Assembly (NCBI RefSeq): GCF_020921035.1
Contig: NC_063156.1
Location: 1,302,001-1,366,000, forward strand
Direction of reading: 5' to 3'
Length of the DNA stretch: 64,000 nucleotides
DNA from: Rhodamnia argentea
Taxonomy: Eukaryota > Streptophyta > Magnoliopsida > Myrtales > Myrtaceae
The notes beneath the pieces were generated by a model, which worked only from the letters and a program-made list of their open reading frames with translations, was not told the origin of the DNA and did no database searches. A program made the position numbers and the translations under genes. Positions 23,917-36,817 of this stretch are shown piece after piece. The stretch's first letter is position 1. Each line of letters opens with the position of its first letter.

Positions 23917-24569
23917 TATCTTGAGGACCTTACCTTTTTCAGAGCTCTGAGTTCACCGAATTATTGAAGATGAGAGAGAGAGATGAGTGAACAGTTGAGA
24001 ACTTGAGATATGGTGGTAGAGTAGGTTTGACTGTAGCTCAAAAGGCCAACAATTCAGTTGCCCCGGTGACCCACATGCCCTTACGTTTTCCTCTTTTAAA
24101 TTTTGGAAGTATGGATAACATAGTCATTTACTTACTTTAGCCATATGAGAATATTAATGATCGGTCGCATTAGCGTTTTATTTTCTCAACCCCGAATAGG
24201 GTGCTCGGACCGCTCACTTGGTAATTTCACAGACATTAACAATCCGTACGTATCATCTGCATCATATTAACGTGCCCGCAAGTCTTTCAAATTTAAGAAA
24301 CAATAGAGAGTGAGTATATACAATTATCTAAAAGCTCCTAGGTGAACTCTCGTGGTAGCTTATGACCAAAAAAAAAAAACTCTCGTGGTAGCCTGTAGTG
24401 CTCGATTTTCACATGTACGCCAACTTTATCGCCAGCCCTGTCCCACTCGCATACATTTCACGTTAAACATATATATCCTATGACAACATAGACATAGTAA
24501 CTCGAGTTCGTGTCATGAATATATGGTATCCATCGGCTTATCACTTGGATAACTCTGTCGAATATCTAA
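23917..24569. other. Upstream region of remorin and spacer
   Basis: A GA-rich leader near 23970-23990 (minus-strand CT) fits the remorin 5' UTR. I see no other gene. Confidence 0.5.
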
Positions 24570-24800
24570 ATTCGATCCTATCAACGATGCAAGAAAGTAA
24601 TGAAAATTTGTACAATACAAGAATTTACGTGGTTCAACAGGGGAATGTTCCGCTTACCTACGTCCACGGGAAGATGAGATCCGTTTCACTAATAACATAA
24701 AAAAGTGTACAGCCACTCTTTCTCACACCTTCTTTCTCTTTTGAGACCTATTTCGCCCGAAATATATATAGCGAAACCCTATATGGCACAAATTACAAAA
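24570..24800 (-). mobile_element. Copia LTR-type fragment
   Basis: It contains 'tttacgtggttcaac' and 'acctacgtccacggg', words that recur in plant Copia LTRs (there as 'cgtggacgtaggt' and 'gaaccacgtaaa'). The same words appear in the other orientation at 53.1 and 53.6 kb. No partner LTR nearby. Confidence 0.4.
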
Positions 24801-24828
24801 TTGCTCACATAGCCTAAAATATTTATGA

Positions 24829-24969
24829 ACGATGGCATTGGCTCTGACGTGGATGTTGCTGCTTTTGGCCAAGCATCCCAAGTGGCAAGATCAACTCAAA
24901 GATGAGATCAAACAAGTGGTCGGTGATAACAAAGAGATTGGTGCAGCCATGCTTGCCGGACTAAAGAAG
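24829..24969 (+). pseudogene. Cytochrome P450 exon relic (I-helix region)
   Basis: One frame reads TMALALTWMLLLLAKHPKWQ followed by DQLKDEIKQVVGD and ends LAGLKK at a GTAAAA donor. This is the P450 segment just after the I-helix threonine: T....TW..LLLA.HP.WQ..L..E. A stop codon lies directly upstream (TGA 24826-24828). No heme-binding, PERF or K-helix segment follows in the next kilobases. It looks like a single stranded exon, nearest in style to CYP72-clan enzymes; the subfamily is uncertain. Confidence 0.75.
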
Positions 24970-26129
24970 GTAAAAGCACTATCCCAAATGAGAAGCAAGT
25001 GATCCACTTTTTTTTCTTATTTTGCTTGTGCTTTCATTTCAATTGCTTGAGGTTGCTTTTGATATTTCCATATGAAAAAGGTCCGCGTCTATGTTCCCAC
25101 AGTTGGTATAATTTCATGTTTCATAATGGGTTAATAGTTTTGGATAGAAAATATCTAATCATTGGAACATGAACATGGTTTGTTTTGGATAGAAAACTTA
25201 TGTAGGTAACTGAAGATGATTTATTCACAAAACAGAATGACTTAAAAAGCCGTCCTGTACAAATTACATAGAAAAGTTGTTGAATGTAGTTGTAGGTTAG
25301 GGGGTCACCTTTCTTCTTTTCTTTTCTTGCATATTCTGTGGGATAGTGCAACTGGTGGGCAGATCAGATTAGTCCCAGAATTGATTGAAGAGACAGATCG
25401 TAATTCCCTACAGATACGCTTTCATCGTATGAGGATTCTGGCTTTGTGCGTCAGTTGAACTAATTGTAATTCTTTCTTAACGTTGATTGTGTTTTAGCCC
25501 AATTGTCATGAATGTTTATGAAGTTAACGTATACAGATGAAATGGGAACTGCAAACCGTATGATTATGGATCGTGTTTTGTCTCAACGTCATGCTTATTA
25601 TGGATTTTCGTTGCTCGTTTACATAGATGTTATGGATGCAATCTTAGTTCACTAAAAACAGCGGATCATGCTTTATACCGAACGTTATGCTTATTGTTGA
25701 AGTCCGACGTGGATGTGTATCATTTGATCGTTTATGTGGATGTATGCTGATTAAATCCGCTTCATTAAAGATGATGGATCATGCTTTATCCTTACTGTTA
25801 TTCTTGTTTTAGAAATTTGTCGCAAATACGTGGATTTATGTCATTTTTCTCATCTATGTAGGCATCTGTAGATGGAACTATAATTCGTTAATAATGACTG
25901 GCATGCGTTATCCTAACCGTCATGCTTTTTATAGAAGTTCGTTGTGTGTATTCTGGATTTGAATCATCTGATCGTATCAGGTTTTGGCATTTGCACATCA
26001 TTTGGGTGTATTTTGTTTGGCGATTTACATGTTCCCCTTGCGTATATAAATGCATTAAGGGAGCATAATATAGGATGTTTGTAGGATTACTAATGTGTAT
26101 CTATCTAATTGTATTGTTTAGGAGATAAG

Positions 26130-26445
26130 GATACCACAAGTAACATAACTTTGGTAGGGTGCTCACTCAAAAGCTATAAAAAATAGTGCTATAACATTCT
26201 TTTTGTCAACCACTTGAGTACCATAACTTCTTAAAAACGTTCGTTTGAGTATTGTAACTTTCAATCGATCATTTGAGTGTTGTAACTTTATAAAAATGTT
26301 TACTCAAGTGCCAAAGATTCGACGTGGCATAACACTTGTGGTGATCAATTGAAAAGTTATAGGATACTTAAGTAATCGAAAAAAAAAAAGCTTATGGCAC
26401 TCAAGTTTGTGTCATACAAGAGTTATGGTACTCCTTCAAGACCAA
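26130..26445. mobile_element. Small foldback element inside the large inverted-repeat element
   Basis: The left side carries 'ccacttgagtaccataactt' and the right side its inverse, 'caagagttatggtactcctt'. Intermediate units 'gtttgagtattgtaactt' repeat inward. The design resembles the element at 3915-4546, but the unit differs. Confidence 0.5.
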
Positions 26446-27564
26446 GTCTGTCTTCTTTTCAGGATTGTTCAAATAGCCGTATGATATTCAAATTTAGTAG
26501 TTGACATGTGGATTTCGCTGGTTGTAACGGGTGTATGAAGATTCTAAATTTTTTGCCAAGGTCATAGATCTTCAGAAGACTAATCTCAGCATTTTAGGCG
26601 ACTGACTATAGTTGGGAAGAACCGATTTTCTGTACTAGGATTAGCTCAGTAGTTACTTTCCGGGCGAAGATGTCTGATTCTCCACGTTAAAGTTGTCTCA
26701 ACGACACATGGAGTACAAAGTTGACCAAATCTGTATGATCTGGTTGAAACTTTTCTTTACCTTTTGTTTTTTTTTTTTTTGGTCAGATGTACAGGATCTT
26801 CTTCATCAAGAGCGTGAATGTTCATACTTTTCTTAGCCCCCTGCAGATCGCGCCACTGCCTTGTGCTTTTAATGTTTGCATTGGCATTTGTGGGATGGCT
26901 GATAAAAAGATTGTTTATATATTGAATTGCACGCGCTTTTATGTATCACTAGTCATGTCGAGGCTACTCAATATAAAACATGAAATATGGAGGTATCAAT
27001 TTTCCATCGCCGAGAACTCCAAAACTTCATGAAATTAGGAGCAGAGACTCAGCAAAAATGCTGAAATTTCATAAGTCATCCCATTCATGCTAATGCAAAC
27101 AATAAGTGCACAAGGCAGTGGCATGATATGGAGAGAGCTAAGAAAAGAAAAAACATTCATGTTCATAATGAAGATCTTATGTAAACGTAAAGAAAAGTTT
27201 GAGGCAAATCATACAGATTTGGCCGACTTTTATAATCCATGTATCAGTAAGACAGCTTTATTGAGGAGCATAGGGCATCTTTGCCAGAGAAGTAACTACT
27301 GAGCTGATCCTAGCAAAGAACATTAGCTGATCAGAAAGTTACCTATAACGATGAGATTAGTTTTCGGAGATCTCTGACCTTGGCCCAAATTAAGAATCTT
27401 TATCCGACCATTATTACCAGCCGAATCCCAAGATTAACTACTAATTATGGATATCAGAAGGCCATTTGAACAACCACCTAAAAGAAGACTTTCTTTCTCC
27501 GAAATGGTACTGTCTCAATGCTTCCATTCTGCTCCTCCGTTGTCTATGTCCATAAACTACATGT

Positions 27565-28150
27565 CAATCTACTCTATTGCCGTACTTCTCCTTAACCTTT
27601 TCTTGTGAACAATTTAGCTCATTTGCAAGTTCTTTCTGACTACTCCTCTCATCAAGCTTCTTAAACACTTCTTTGCTTAAAGTATCAACATCTTTCGTGT
27701 TTCTGTCTGAGATAGATCCCAAATTTTCTTGAACTCATTTATCACGCCGAAACCCTTCTCCTATCCTCCAGTCGGCCCTTTAGAGATCCAGATGTATTTC
27801 TAGTGCCATGTCTTGTACTATTTACAAATGCTGCTTGGCTAGGATCCTCTGCGACTTTCTTATAAATGCCACCTTCATCAACCTGCCTTTTTCTAATCCC
27901 TTCAGTTTTTAGGGAATTGACATACAAAGACATGCCTACTGAACCACTCCGAGCTTTTTTAGACATTTGAATCATCTCCAAGTGCTCTTCTCTGGTTCTC
28001 TGCCCCTCTTCCGATGCCAAAATACAGGCACAAACATGCATGAGGGAGGAGAATATGTTGCACAGGTGCAGGGGCACGTCTAGCGCTCGCAAATTTGGTT
28101 AATTGCCAAACAAAATGCAACCTAATGATGTCCAAATGACCTAACATGAT
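27565..28150 (-). pseudogene. Coding-like fragment of unknown identity inside the inverted-repeat element
   Basis: A minus-strand frame (28092-27742) has low-bias composition with REEHLEMIQMSKKARSGSVG and KRQVDEGGIYKKVAEDPSQA. Just downstream in another frame are DVDTLSKEVFKKLDE and ELANELNCSQEKVKEKYG. The composition and charged helices look coding, but I recognise no family. Frames are broken between the two parts. A captured gene fragment is likely. Confidence 0.35.
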
Positions 28151-28675
28151 ACAATCAAATGATGTAATCTACATGTCCGTGCAACTTCTATAGAAAGCAT
28201 GACGGTCAGGATAAAGTACCGCAACCGTTATTAACGAATTATAATTCCATCCGCATAAGTCTGCGTAGATGAGAAAATGGTGTAGACCCACGTATCCAAG
28301 TGACAAAGTTCCACAACAAAAGTGATGATAAGGATAAAGCTCGATCCACTGTTTTTAACGTTCTTAATGAATTATGACTCCGGCCGCATTCATCCACATA
28401 AATGATCAAATGCTATACATCTACGTATACAACCAACAAACTTCCACAATAAGCATAACAGTCAGGATAAAGCACGGTCTGCTGTTTTTAATGACTTACG
28501 ATTCTATCCATACAATTCATTAACCGAGCAATGAACTTCCACTAAGAATGATCATTCCATAATCAAACGGTTTGCAGTTCCATTTGATCTACCCCTGTCC
28601 ACACAAAAGAGCAACGAGCTTGAAAAAAATATTCCTAACAATTGGGCTAAAGCACAATCGACTGTTAAAAAAGGT

Positions 28676-30119
28676 TTAGACTCCACCAACATTTCTTCCT
28701 GTCTATTGCCACCTTCCCAGAGATGGACCACCAATGGAAAGCTTATGGATTACTAAGTAAACACTTTGCGCAGACTCTCCCAAGCAACAATGGCAACTTT
28801 GGGATCTAATTTAATCAATTAAACATGCAATTTACTTCAATTAGTAGTTGCCATTAATCTATTACGGGTCGATTAGAAACCCAAGTAAAATGAGGGATAA
28901 CATTTTACTTCTGCAAACTTACTGGCTTATTCAATCAAATTTTGAGAAAACAGTTCAACAATGGTTCACTTTTATGTCCACCATGCTCGTGTTATTTATT
29001 GGTGCAAATGACGGTGAATTTTCTAGCTGTGTATTGCCAATGTTTATAAAGTGTTGGTGTTTTTTAGTTAGAATGGGATATTCAAAAAGTCAAATGAAGT
29101 GGTGTTGAATGTCGTGTAGATCTCAAGCAAAAGACTTGAGACTGATTTAAAGAGCAAAGTTTAAAAAGATTGAGAAAGTGCCATCGATGTCATATGATTG
29201 ACTTCATATATATAAATTAGTTCACGAGCAACGAGCGTAACACATGCTTAAAGGCTAGTTAAATAGAATAAATGAACCAAAAAGATGGTTCTGCAGTCAA
29301 AGAAGTAGATAATTTTTTCAGTCAGGACATGAAGATTGACATTGAAGATGGAAACTCAGAGAGATTCGTCGGTGTCTTCAGGTCCTCACTCTTTCTTTCT
29401 GAGTGATTCTACAATTCAGTTTTTTTTTGTCCAAAATGACAATTGACTAGCAGATGGGCATGCACAAACAATGCAGAAACTTAGATATGCATCAACCATT
29501 ACATCCAAAGACTTGCTGTATCGACATTTGTGTCATGAAGTTTTTATCTACATTTGCAGTAAACCACGTCGTTGTAGACCAAAATTCCATATATATATAT
29601 ATATATATGGAGAACCATGGTTTCCCTGAGGGGATTTTCTAAAACCATCTCTGAATTTTAGAAATAAGCCCTTCAAGTCAGAGTGCTGCTACTTGATTGT
29701 CAGAATTAGCGACTGAATAAGAATATAAGAACTATACATCAGTGACTACTTTAATTACTCTAGAGAGTTCTAATCAAAATGCCAAATAAATTTGCTCGAC
29801 TAATAAGATTCGATCCGTGCAGCTGAAGTTGCCAGCCTGGTCCGACATTTTTTGGCCATAAGCCTAGTCTGACGTGATAGAGGAAATGAATGCAAATGGG
29901 AACTCACCTATAACTGCATAATTTCTTGATGAAAATCCCCTGGGAAATCCCATAAATTCTTCTTGGTTCTTCAGTTCTGTGAAAAGTTATGTAATAATCA
30001 GATATGATCCGAGGAATCCAGTTACCTTGCCGTCTTTGCAAAAAGTGAGGCTATCTTGTTGAGAGAGAGATTACCCATTCTAATTCTCTATCCTATAATC
30101 AGCTCAAGAAGCTCATTGT
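28676..30119. other. Spacer downstream of SHOC1
   Basis: No gene seen; contains the (AT)10 tract at 29589-29608. The right end is SHOC1 3' flank. Confidence 0.55.
29589..29608. repeat. (AT)10 microsatellite
   Basis: Perfect AT dinucleotide run of 20 bases. Confidence 0.9.
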
Positions 30120-33100
30120 TCAGTGGTTGTGAATTTCTCTGGCTTTATCACCCCAAACCAGCTTAGTCTGGCTCTCAGATTCATTCGTCACAAAGGAAAG
30201 TTTCTGCACAAAAATGAACTATTCAATTGAAATTTTGGTAGAAAGCACAGGAAATATCTATAAGGGAATCCAGACAAACCCGCCGTGCTCTTTTATCGAC
30301 AGGAGTCCATGAAGGGACGAGAGAAGCTGACACTTTTCCATTCCTGAATGAACCAAATGATTGTGCGGATCTCTTCTGCCTCTTCTCTTCAGGTGTTTTT
30401 CTAACAGTGCTACCTCCTTGATACTTAAAAAATTCAAGAATCGATGGACTTCTTCTCTTTGTCGTATTTGATTTAGTCCGTGTATTGCTAAAACAAGGAG
30501 ATGCACTGGATGGAAGGGGTTGCTGCCACAACTTGCTCTTTTCCCGGATTCTGTTCAGAAATTCAATTGTCCAGGGTGAACCTTTTTGCAAGTGGGGCAT
30601 GTGAATGGCATTTCTAAGTGGTGTTCCGTTATACCTTCCCCTGTTTGCCTGTACTGGCATACCTTGTAAGTTCTCCATGGATCTCCTATGCGAAAACCCC
30701 TTACAGAGTTTCTCCCAATCGTCGGTAGGCATTTTGTCATTTACTAGCTCCGTAGATAAAAAGCAATCAGTTTCTTCCTGTAAACTTTGTTTTTGAGGAT
30801 TCCCAGGACTATGAATGAGTGAAGTAGAATCGCTCTCAGCAACTGTTGGGATAGTCGGATAATTGTGTCGATCGAAGGAAAATCTACTTGCATGATTGGA
30901 TCCACCTTTGGCATCGTTTTCCAGACCTGGCAATGAAAATGAAAATTCCAAAGGATTGGCAATTGATGGATTGGTGAGGTTCATAGATTCACCTTTAGTT
31001 TCCTTATGAACAATATCAGAGTTCTTGGTATCTGCCCAATCAAAAGTGTCCGTTGTGTGTGCTCCTGCGTACCAATGAAGGAAATCATCATCCGACGCCA
31101 GGGTTTGGTGTTCAGTCACATCAGAGGAGAACACACCTTTCGTGATCCAAGAATCGAATTGATTGCCAACTCTGGAAGGACACGTGGTAATTGACTCATC
31201 CATCCCTTTTTTTTTACCCACGAAATGATCAAGACATGAATTGGACTCTTTAAACTTGGACTCTTTGAACTTGTTGGGTATCTCCTGATCTTTGAATGTG
31301 GACAAATCATATAGATTCATAAACCCAGGAAGTTTTGAGGAACTGTTGTTACATAGTTCTGAAGGCTGAAAATGCAGCAGGTCTTCCACAGGTACATCAC
31401 CTTTGTCAGGGTGTTTCTTGTACTCACATGTTTTCCCTCCAGAATCCAGCTTACTATGGCAGTGTTTAGAGTCAGGGCCTGACGACACTGAAGAAGAGCA
31501 GTCTGTCATTATAGACCGAGAATCCTCACGTTCCCCAAACTGGCATAAAGCGCTAAATAGAGAAACGCTTTCATCAGGAACTTGATATTTTTTGACCACG
31601 GAGATTCTGCATTCATGAGATGACTCAAAAAAATCGCTGAGCCTTCCTTCAGTAGACAGTATTGCATGAGCTGACAATGGATTAACAGAAGGAAAATTAG
31701 TCAGGAAAGATTCTGCAAGTGTCTCTGATTCAGGAAGTTTAGTATAAAGACCCCTAATAATCCTAGTTTCCTGAGCAATGGATTTCAATATGATCTCATC
31801 AGTCAACTCAGGTGAAAAGGAGCAAAAGAGTTGTAAACCAATTCCCAGACTAGCTGCCGCAGCATAAAGTCCATCCGATGATTCCATTACTGAAGCAAGG
31901 AAGCCGGATTCTCCCTCAAATATCTGGTAGAGATAATCAAGCATAAGATAACGAGAAAAGCATAAAATCACAGGCCTCCACTAACTTCCTCTTGTAAGGA
32001 ATGATATAAGTTGCATGCTTCTGCCAACTTGGCTCAGCGAACATAACAAAAGAACACTAATAGTATGAAAAGGGAGGAGCCCAATGCATTGAGAGTAACC
32101 AATTTACAGTTGCTTTATGCTTCTCTATTGCCTTCAAAACAATATGCACAGTGCATGGTATATAGTAGCAAATAATCATCACACTGTCCGCTTGCATGCA
32201 GAAACAATTTAAGTTCATCTTCAACATGACTTACAGAAAATCTCACATAAAAGCATGAGATGGAGCTCAAACAGCAGTAGTTGCTAAAGAATAAATGTAA
32301 TCACTGCACTTGTTTCTTTGCAACTGCTAGATTTTTTCCTGCTTTAATTATCCAGAAAAATACAGAAATGAGAACTTTTGTCCCTCGAGGAAATAATTCT
32401 TCCTTTTCAACTGGTTGAGAAAAGTCTAATGACAAGGAAATAATGAATGATATTTACCAGAATGCAGGCCCCAAAAGCGAAGCTCAAGTTCGTAAGAATA
32501 TTTGCTGCGATATTCTCAATATAACATGGTAACACTGAAGATGCTTCATTGAAACCAGATGATTTTCTCCCAATGTTATTGCGAGTATACCACACCAGGC
32601 AAACTGCAGCACTGATTATAATATCAACAGGCAGGGTTGTATCACGCTCAATTACTTGAATTCCTTCTTTCTCCATAGCCAAAATCTTTTGATATGTACT
32701 TCTTCTGGACACCAACATTACTTCACTTGAATTTTGTGTGTTCACAATAATGACCGATTCAGGAAAAGAAACAAGCCCTAGCTCGATATGGCCCGATCCT
32801 GCAACAGGTGGCTCACAAGATGCATTTCCTTCCCCTGGGCTACTAGTTGAAACCTTGCAAGCAAGATCACCAGGAATCTTGACTGCATGTGTATTGTTCA
32901 TTTCCCCAGGAATCTTTCCTGGAGGTACACTATTTTCTTCGGCTCTATCTTTCGAAGGATTCAGGAAGAACTCCAGGTCATGAAATGGTGACATAGATTT
33001 GAAAAATGATGAAGCCCTCTTAGAATCATACTCAGAAACCAGTGTTTGACTTGCTGGCTTTTGGTATTCAGTAGCAGTAGACGTCCTGGAAGCAGCCTCA

Positions 33101-35730
33101 GTCAGACCCTCCCTCAGCAAAGAGACCCCGTCAGAAAGCATGTCCAACGGCCCACTGCCTTCTTCGAATTTAGGCCTGCTAGGAGTGTGATCGAGAAGGA
33201 TGAAGTCAAGAATGACTTTCCCATAATTGCTGGTATTTAAATCGAAGTCAAAACTCCTGTTCAGCTCCGCTAGCATGTTGTGATAAAAGGAATAGATCGC
33301 AGAGCTGCAGCTTTCCTCCTCCAATAGATGCCAATTTAAATAGATCCCATCGGATGCCAATGGAGGCTGTGGCTTCATATCAATCAGAGCTGCTGCAACA
33401 ATTGCATACAATGTTCCTAATACAGAGTCAGGAAGAACTGGCACGGGCAGTGATTTGAACATCTCATCTGCAAGAGCCAGTTCCCGACTGATTACCAATT
33501 CCTCAAAGTTCTTGAACTTCACCTTTTCCTGCAGCATTTCATTGCAGAAGTCAGGTTCATGGACTTCTTGTAAGCTGAAGACCTCACAAAATAGAGCTGT
33601 CCCCATGTCAAGTATCTGAAAGTCCTCAAGGACAACTGGGCTAATTGACGAAAAATAACTTCTGTCTGATGGTCCTTGACAAGGTGAGCTGCCTCGTAGA
33701 TAAGGTCTGTCCACAATGCTCACAAAATCCATTTCCAGAAAACTGGCCCCTATTACTGAATCCCATTCAAGGCACTCCTTAAACAGACAACGGTGTGACG
33801 GAAATTCAGAAAGGTCCTTCTCGAGCAAGTTCAATATTTCTTTGGTGTCAAATGAAAAATCATCATTTTGACTTAGATTTACTGGTTCAACTTTGTCAAG
33901 AAGCTTTACAAGCTCATATTTCATAGTGGTGCTTGTCATAACTTCCAAACTAATCTCCTCCTCTTCTAAAAGAGGAAATTTGGTACATGGGAAGTCCGAT
34001 GGGCTCGCAACATTAGCATCACCTTCCCAAAAGACAGCCTTTGGCTCTATGAGATATTGTATGCTTGTGTCTCCAAAACTAGTAACTGCTTCTTGAGCCT
34101 CCAAAGTATAGTTCGCTAAAAAGCCCAGCTTGGGTGCATCCTGTCAGTAAAAATATAGTGATAAGTATCTATTTTGAGAGAAAACTCATTATCAAGATCC
34201 ATTTGCTAGCAAACCACTAAATTCCTTACGGTCTTGGACCAGAATCTTGTTGAGATCTCAAAACCACTGGGTGAAACAATAGCAAGCAACCAGCGGTTCT
34301 GGTGTTGTGGCTGATGAATCAGACCCACCACTTTTTTTCCAGTTTTCTTAAATTATCTTCCAGTCAAAACTAATGCTTGCAGTTTGAAGAACGAAGTTCA
34401 GCTTGAATGCACCAAAGTTCTGGAGGAAAAATAAAATGGAAGGATCTTAGGAATTAAGTTAAGCCCGGAATTTACCTCACTGTTTTCAATTTCAAGAACT
34501 TCAGAGAAGATGCCTACTGCCTCTTCCTCAAGTAAGTAAGAATTCTCCTGGGGATTACAATGAACAAAAATAGGACTGTGGCATCATACTTCGGGTATAT
34601 TCACTGTAATTTTCTAATGATATTCAGCATACCAAGCAATTAACCAGCTCTGGTGTCTCAAGCTGGAACACTGCAATGCCTTGTGTGCCCTTTCCGTTGA
34701 TGAAGTTTTCACGGTTAATCTGATGGTTGCAGCAACATAACATCAGGAACACAAAGACAAGCTTTTCTAGAGTTTTGAAAAGATTAAAGTAAAAAATTTT
34801 CCTCAGGCATCGGTTCATACTTTTGGAAGTTGATCTTCCGTAGCTGCAGTCTTAAGAGTTGAACAGCAGTCCAAACTTTCCTTCACTCCGGGGCTTAGCT
34901 CTCCTTCTTTCTGCAAGTAAGCATGAACAATCCGCTTGATGGAACTTAACTAGCCAATACTGACTACCAATAACACTGCTAATTTGCAGGCCAAAAGTAG
35001 ATATAATGAAAGGTGTCAGAGCTACTAAGCTTTTCCTTGCTTATCATAATCTCATAATTTTCATTTTCTGACCAAACGCTGAGCAAGGGAATACCAAAAC
35101 CGACAGATAGACAAATGAAGTGTCAATTTGAAACCGACAAGTCAAACTACTATGCCTCATGGACACTGAACTGTCTTCATGGATACATAAGTTCAGAGCT
35201 AACCCTGACAAGAGGGCGAGAATCGCTCCAAATTCGAACTGAAATCAACAGATTAAGATGGAGTGCTCGATCTCCAGGCTTTTTCTCAACCAATCACACA
35301 TCAACTCAAACTCCAAATAGATCAGATCGCTTCACATTTCCAGTTTCACTCTCACAAAACTAACCAACACTGCCGAAGCATCACGAGCGATCACCGATTA
35401 GACCAAGCACAAAACACAAAACACGGCCGAGATTGCATATACCTCAACGCTACCATTTCCACAACCCTCGCCTCCTCCGACGTCGATGAACTGAGGAATA
35501 ACGTCACTTAGGAACTTCGACAGAGCGGATTCGATATCAAGCCTGTCGAGTTGCAGGGAGACGTCGATCGCTGAGAGAGAGTCGAAGCCGGGAAGGTCCC
35601 GCTCAGAGGCGAGAGGGAGAGTCGAAGGAAGGAGAGGAACTGGAAGGTTCAAGAAGGTTAGGGTTTGGGTCGGAGAAGACGGAGGAGGTTCGACGCTGAA
35701 GTAGTCGATGTTGAGGAAGCGAGTTCGCAT
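30120..35730 (-). CDS. SHOC1: SHOC1 (shortage in chiasmata 1), ZIP2/XPF-related meiotic crossover factor
   Basis: Seven exons, all joining in phase 0: 35730-35443, 34910-34821, 34719-34633, 34547-34476, 34140-32458, 31923-30280 and 30203-30120; predicted 1,315 aa. The start MRTRFLNIDYFS and ALSKFLSDVIP are hallmarks of plant SHOC1. Later landmarks are QLETPEL, FSEVLEIENSE, GFLASVMESSDGLYAAAASL, LGIGLQLFCSFSPELTDEII and the C-terminal KLSFVTNESESQTKLVWGD. SHOC1 partners PTD and stabilises recombination intermediates for class I crossovers in meiosis; its XPF-like region lacks nuclease residues in other plants. An in-frame ATG-like extension to 35892 is rejected because a TATA box (35825-35832) lies between it and the conserved start. 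The protein is shorter than the Arabidopsis one as I remember it (about 1.6k aa), so a variable part may be missing or an exon overlooked. Confidence 0.92.
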
Positions 35731-35824
35731 CTTTGTTCTCAGGTTTTGGAGAGGAGGAGGTGGTGGTTTAACGGATGTTTCTGAGGAAAGGAAATTTTGA
35801 ATTTGGCGCTTCTGAGGTGGGGGC

Positions 35825-35832
35825 TTTATATA
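35825..35832 (-). promoter_or_regulatory. TATA box of SHOC1
   Basis: TATATAAA on the minus strand, about 95 bases before the conserved MRTRFLN start. It supports that start over the upstream in-frame codon at 35892. Confidence 0.65.
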
Positions 35833-35892
35833 CGGGGAAGGCGAGCGCGAGTTTTCACCGAGTTGCAGCCATGAGTCAACCGAGTAGCTCAA

Positions 35893-36601
35893 CGGATTGC
35901 TCGGGCGATTCTTAGTTTACTTCATACTTTTAGTTGTGAATTTTTTTTTTTTTTTTGGGTTGAATTTTTATTTGTGAATTTCCCTTCAACAGCTGTAAAT
36001 TATTTAAATATCAAGACATAAGCCATATTTCAAATATTTGGAAGAGGTTTCAAGCACTTCAATTAAAATAAAATATAAAATGTGAATTCCGAAAATTAAA
36101 AAGAAAATGTTATCCTAAAGTAGAGGCCATTTTCGATAAATGTCGCAGATATTACTATATGACTCCTAATTTTTAAATATCTGAGTTCGCGAGCTTTCGA
36201 ATTTGATTTTTCGGCCATATTGCTCCTCCTCCTTCTTTCCAAACACAGTTTGACCACTTCCCTCATCTTATTTGGCATCTTGGCTTTCGAGTTTTGTTTA
36301 TCGAAAGGGGAGATGTACTCGATTAGGTTAGTCCGGCATGCGAATTTAGAAACTTTGGAAATGCAGATATGCGAAGTGATAAACCGATAAAATTGGAGTA
36401 AGATGTTTGGAATTTTCCAGAAGAAAATCTGTCAAACACAGTTTAAAGGTGCGTTTCTTTCGCGAATAATAAATGATTCGAAAAATACCTTTATGCTTAG
36501 AATTTCAGGTGACACATGCTACTATTTTTATCAAATTATTTTCAAGTCATTCAGAAACAAATAAAGAATAATAACAATAATAGAAGTATGGTTATTCGGT
36601 A
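35893..36601. other. Spacer between SHOC1 and the SINE
   Basis: AT-rich, with the SHOC1 upstream region on the left. No gene seen. Confidence 0.55.
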
Positions 36602-36610
36602 CCTTAAGTT
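36602..36610. repeat. Left target-site duplication of the SINE
   Basis: CCTTAAGTT is repeated exactly at 36818-36826. Confidence 0.8.
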
Positions 36611-36817
36611 TTTTTTTTTTTTTTTTTTTGATAACCGAGGTGTCCGCGCGGCCGACGAGCTATGGCTCAAACCAGCGGTGAAGCACGACTAGTCCTCGGG
36701 GGTGGCTAGCGCAGCATCCCACCGCCACGACCCCCCGCTTAAATTACCGACGCCTACGAGTTTCGAACCCAGGACCTCTCGTGAAAGGAACCGGGCTCAA
36801 ACCATCCCGGCCACCGT
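36611..36817 (-). mobile_element. tRNA-derived SINE with poly(A) tail
   Basis: On the minus strand the element starts with a GC-rich head. A candidate RNA polymerase III A box is TGGCCGGGATGG, and a B box is GGTTCGAAACTC about 40 bases on. It ends 'acacctcggttatc' followed by a poly(A) tail (plus-strand T run, about 36611-36629). Exact 9-bp direct repeats flank it. No coding capacity; such elements move with LINE machinery. It sits between SHOC1 and the HMA gene. Confidence 0.8.

Larger units (their letters stand above)
25470..28675. mobile_element. Large inverted-repeat element with tandem-repeat arms
   Basis: Arms of about 525-545 bases (25470-25995 and 28130-28675) are inverted copies. 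Outermost shared words are 'gattgtg(t/c)tttagcccaat' and 'aactgcaaaccgt.tgatta'. Each arm contains four to five degenerate units of about 95-125 bases with the core 'gatcatgctttatcc.nac.gtta' and 'atttgatc.tttatgtgga'. Between the arms are a smaller foldback (26130-26445) and coding-like sequence on the minus strand (27565-28150). No transposase is recognisable. The structure fits a foldback or non-autonomous Mutator-type element. No target duplication found, so outer limits are approximate. Confidence 0.55.

Noticed and set aside
35398-35892. Longer SHOC1 start at 35892
   Set aside because: A TATA box at 35825-35832 lies downstream of it, and the family begins at MRTRFLNIDYF (35730). The extra residues are low-complexity.
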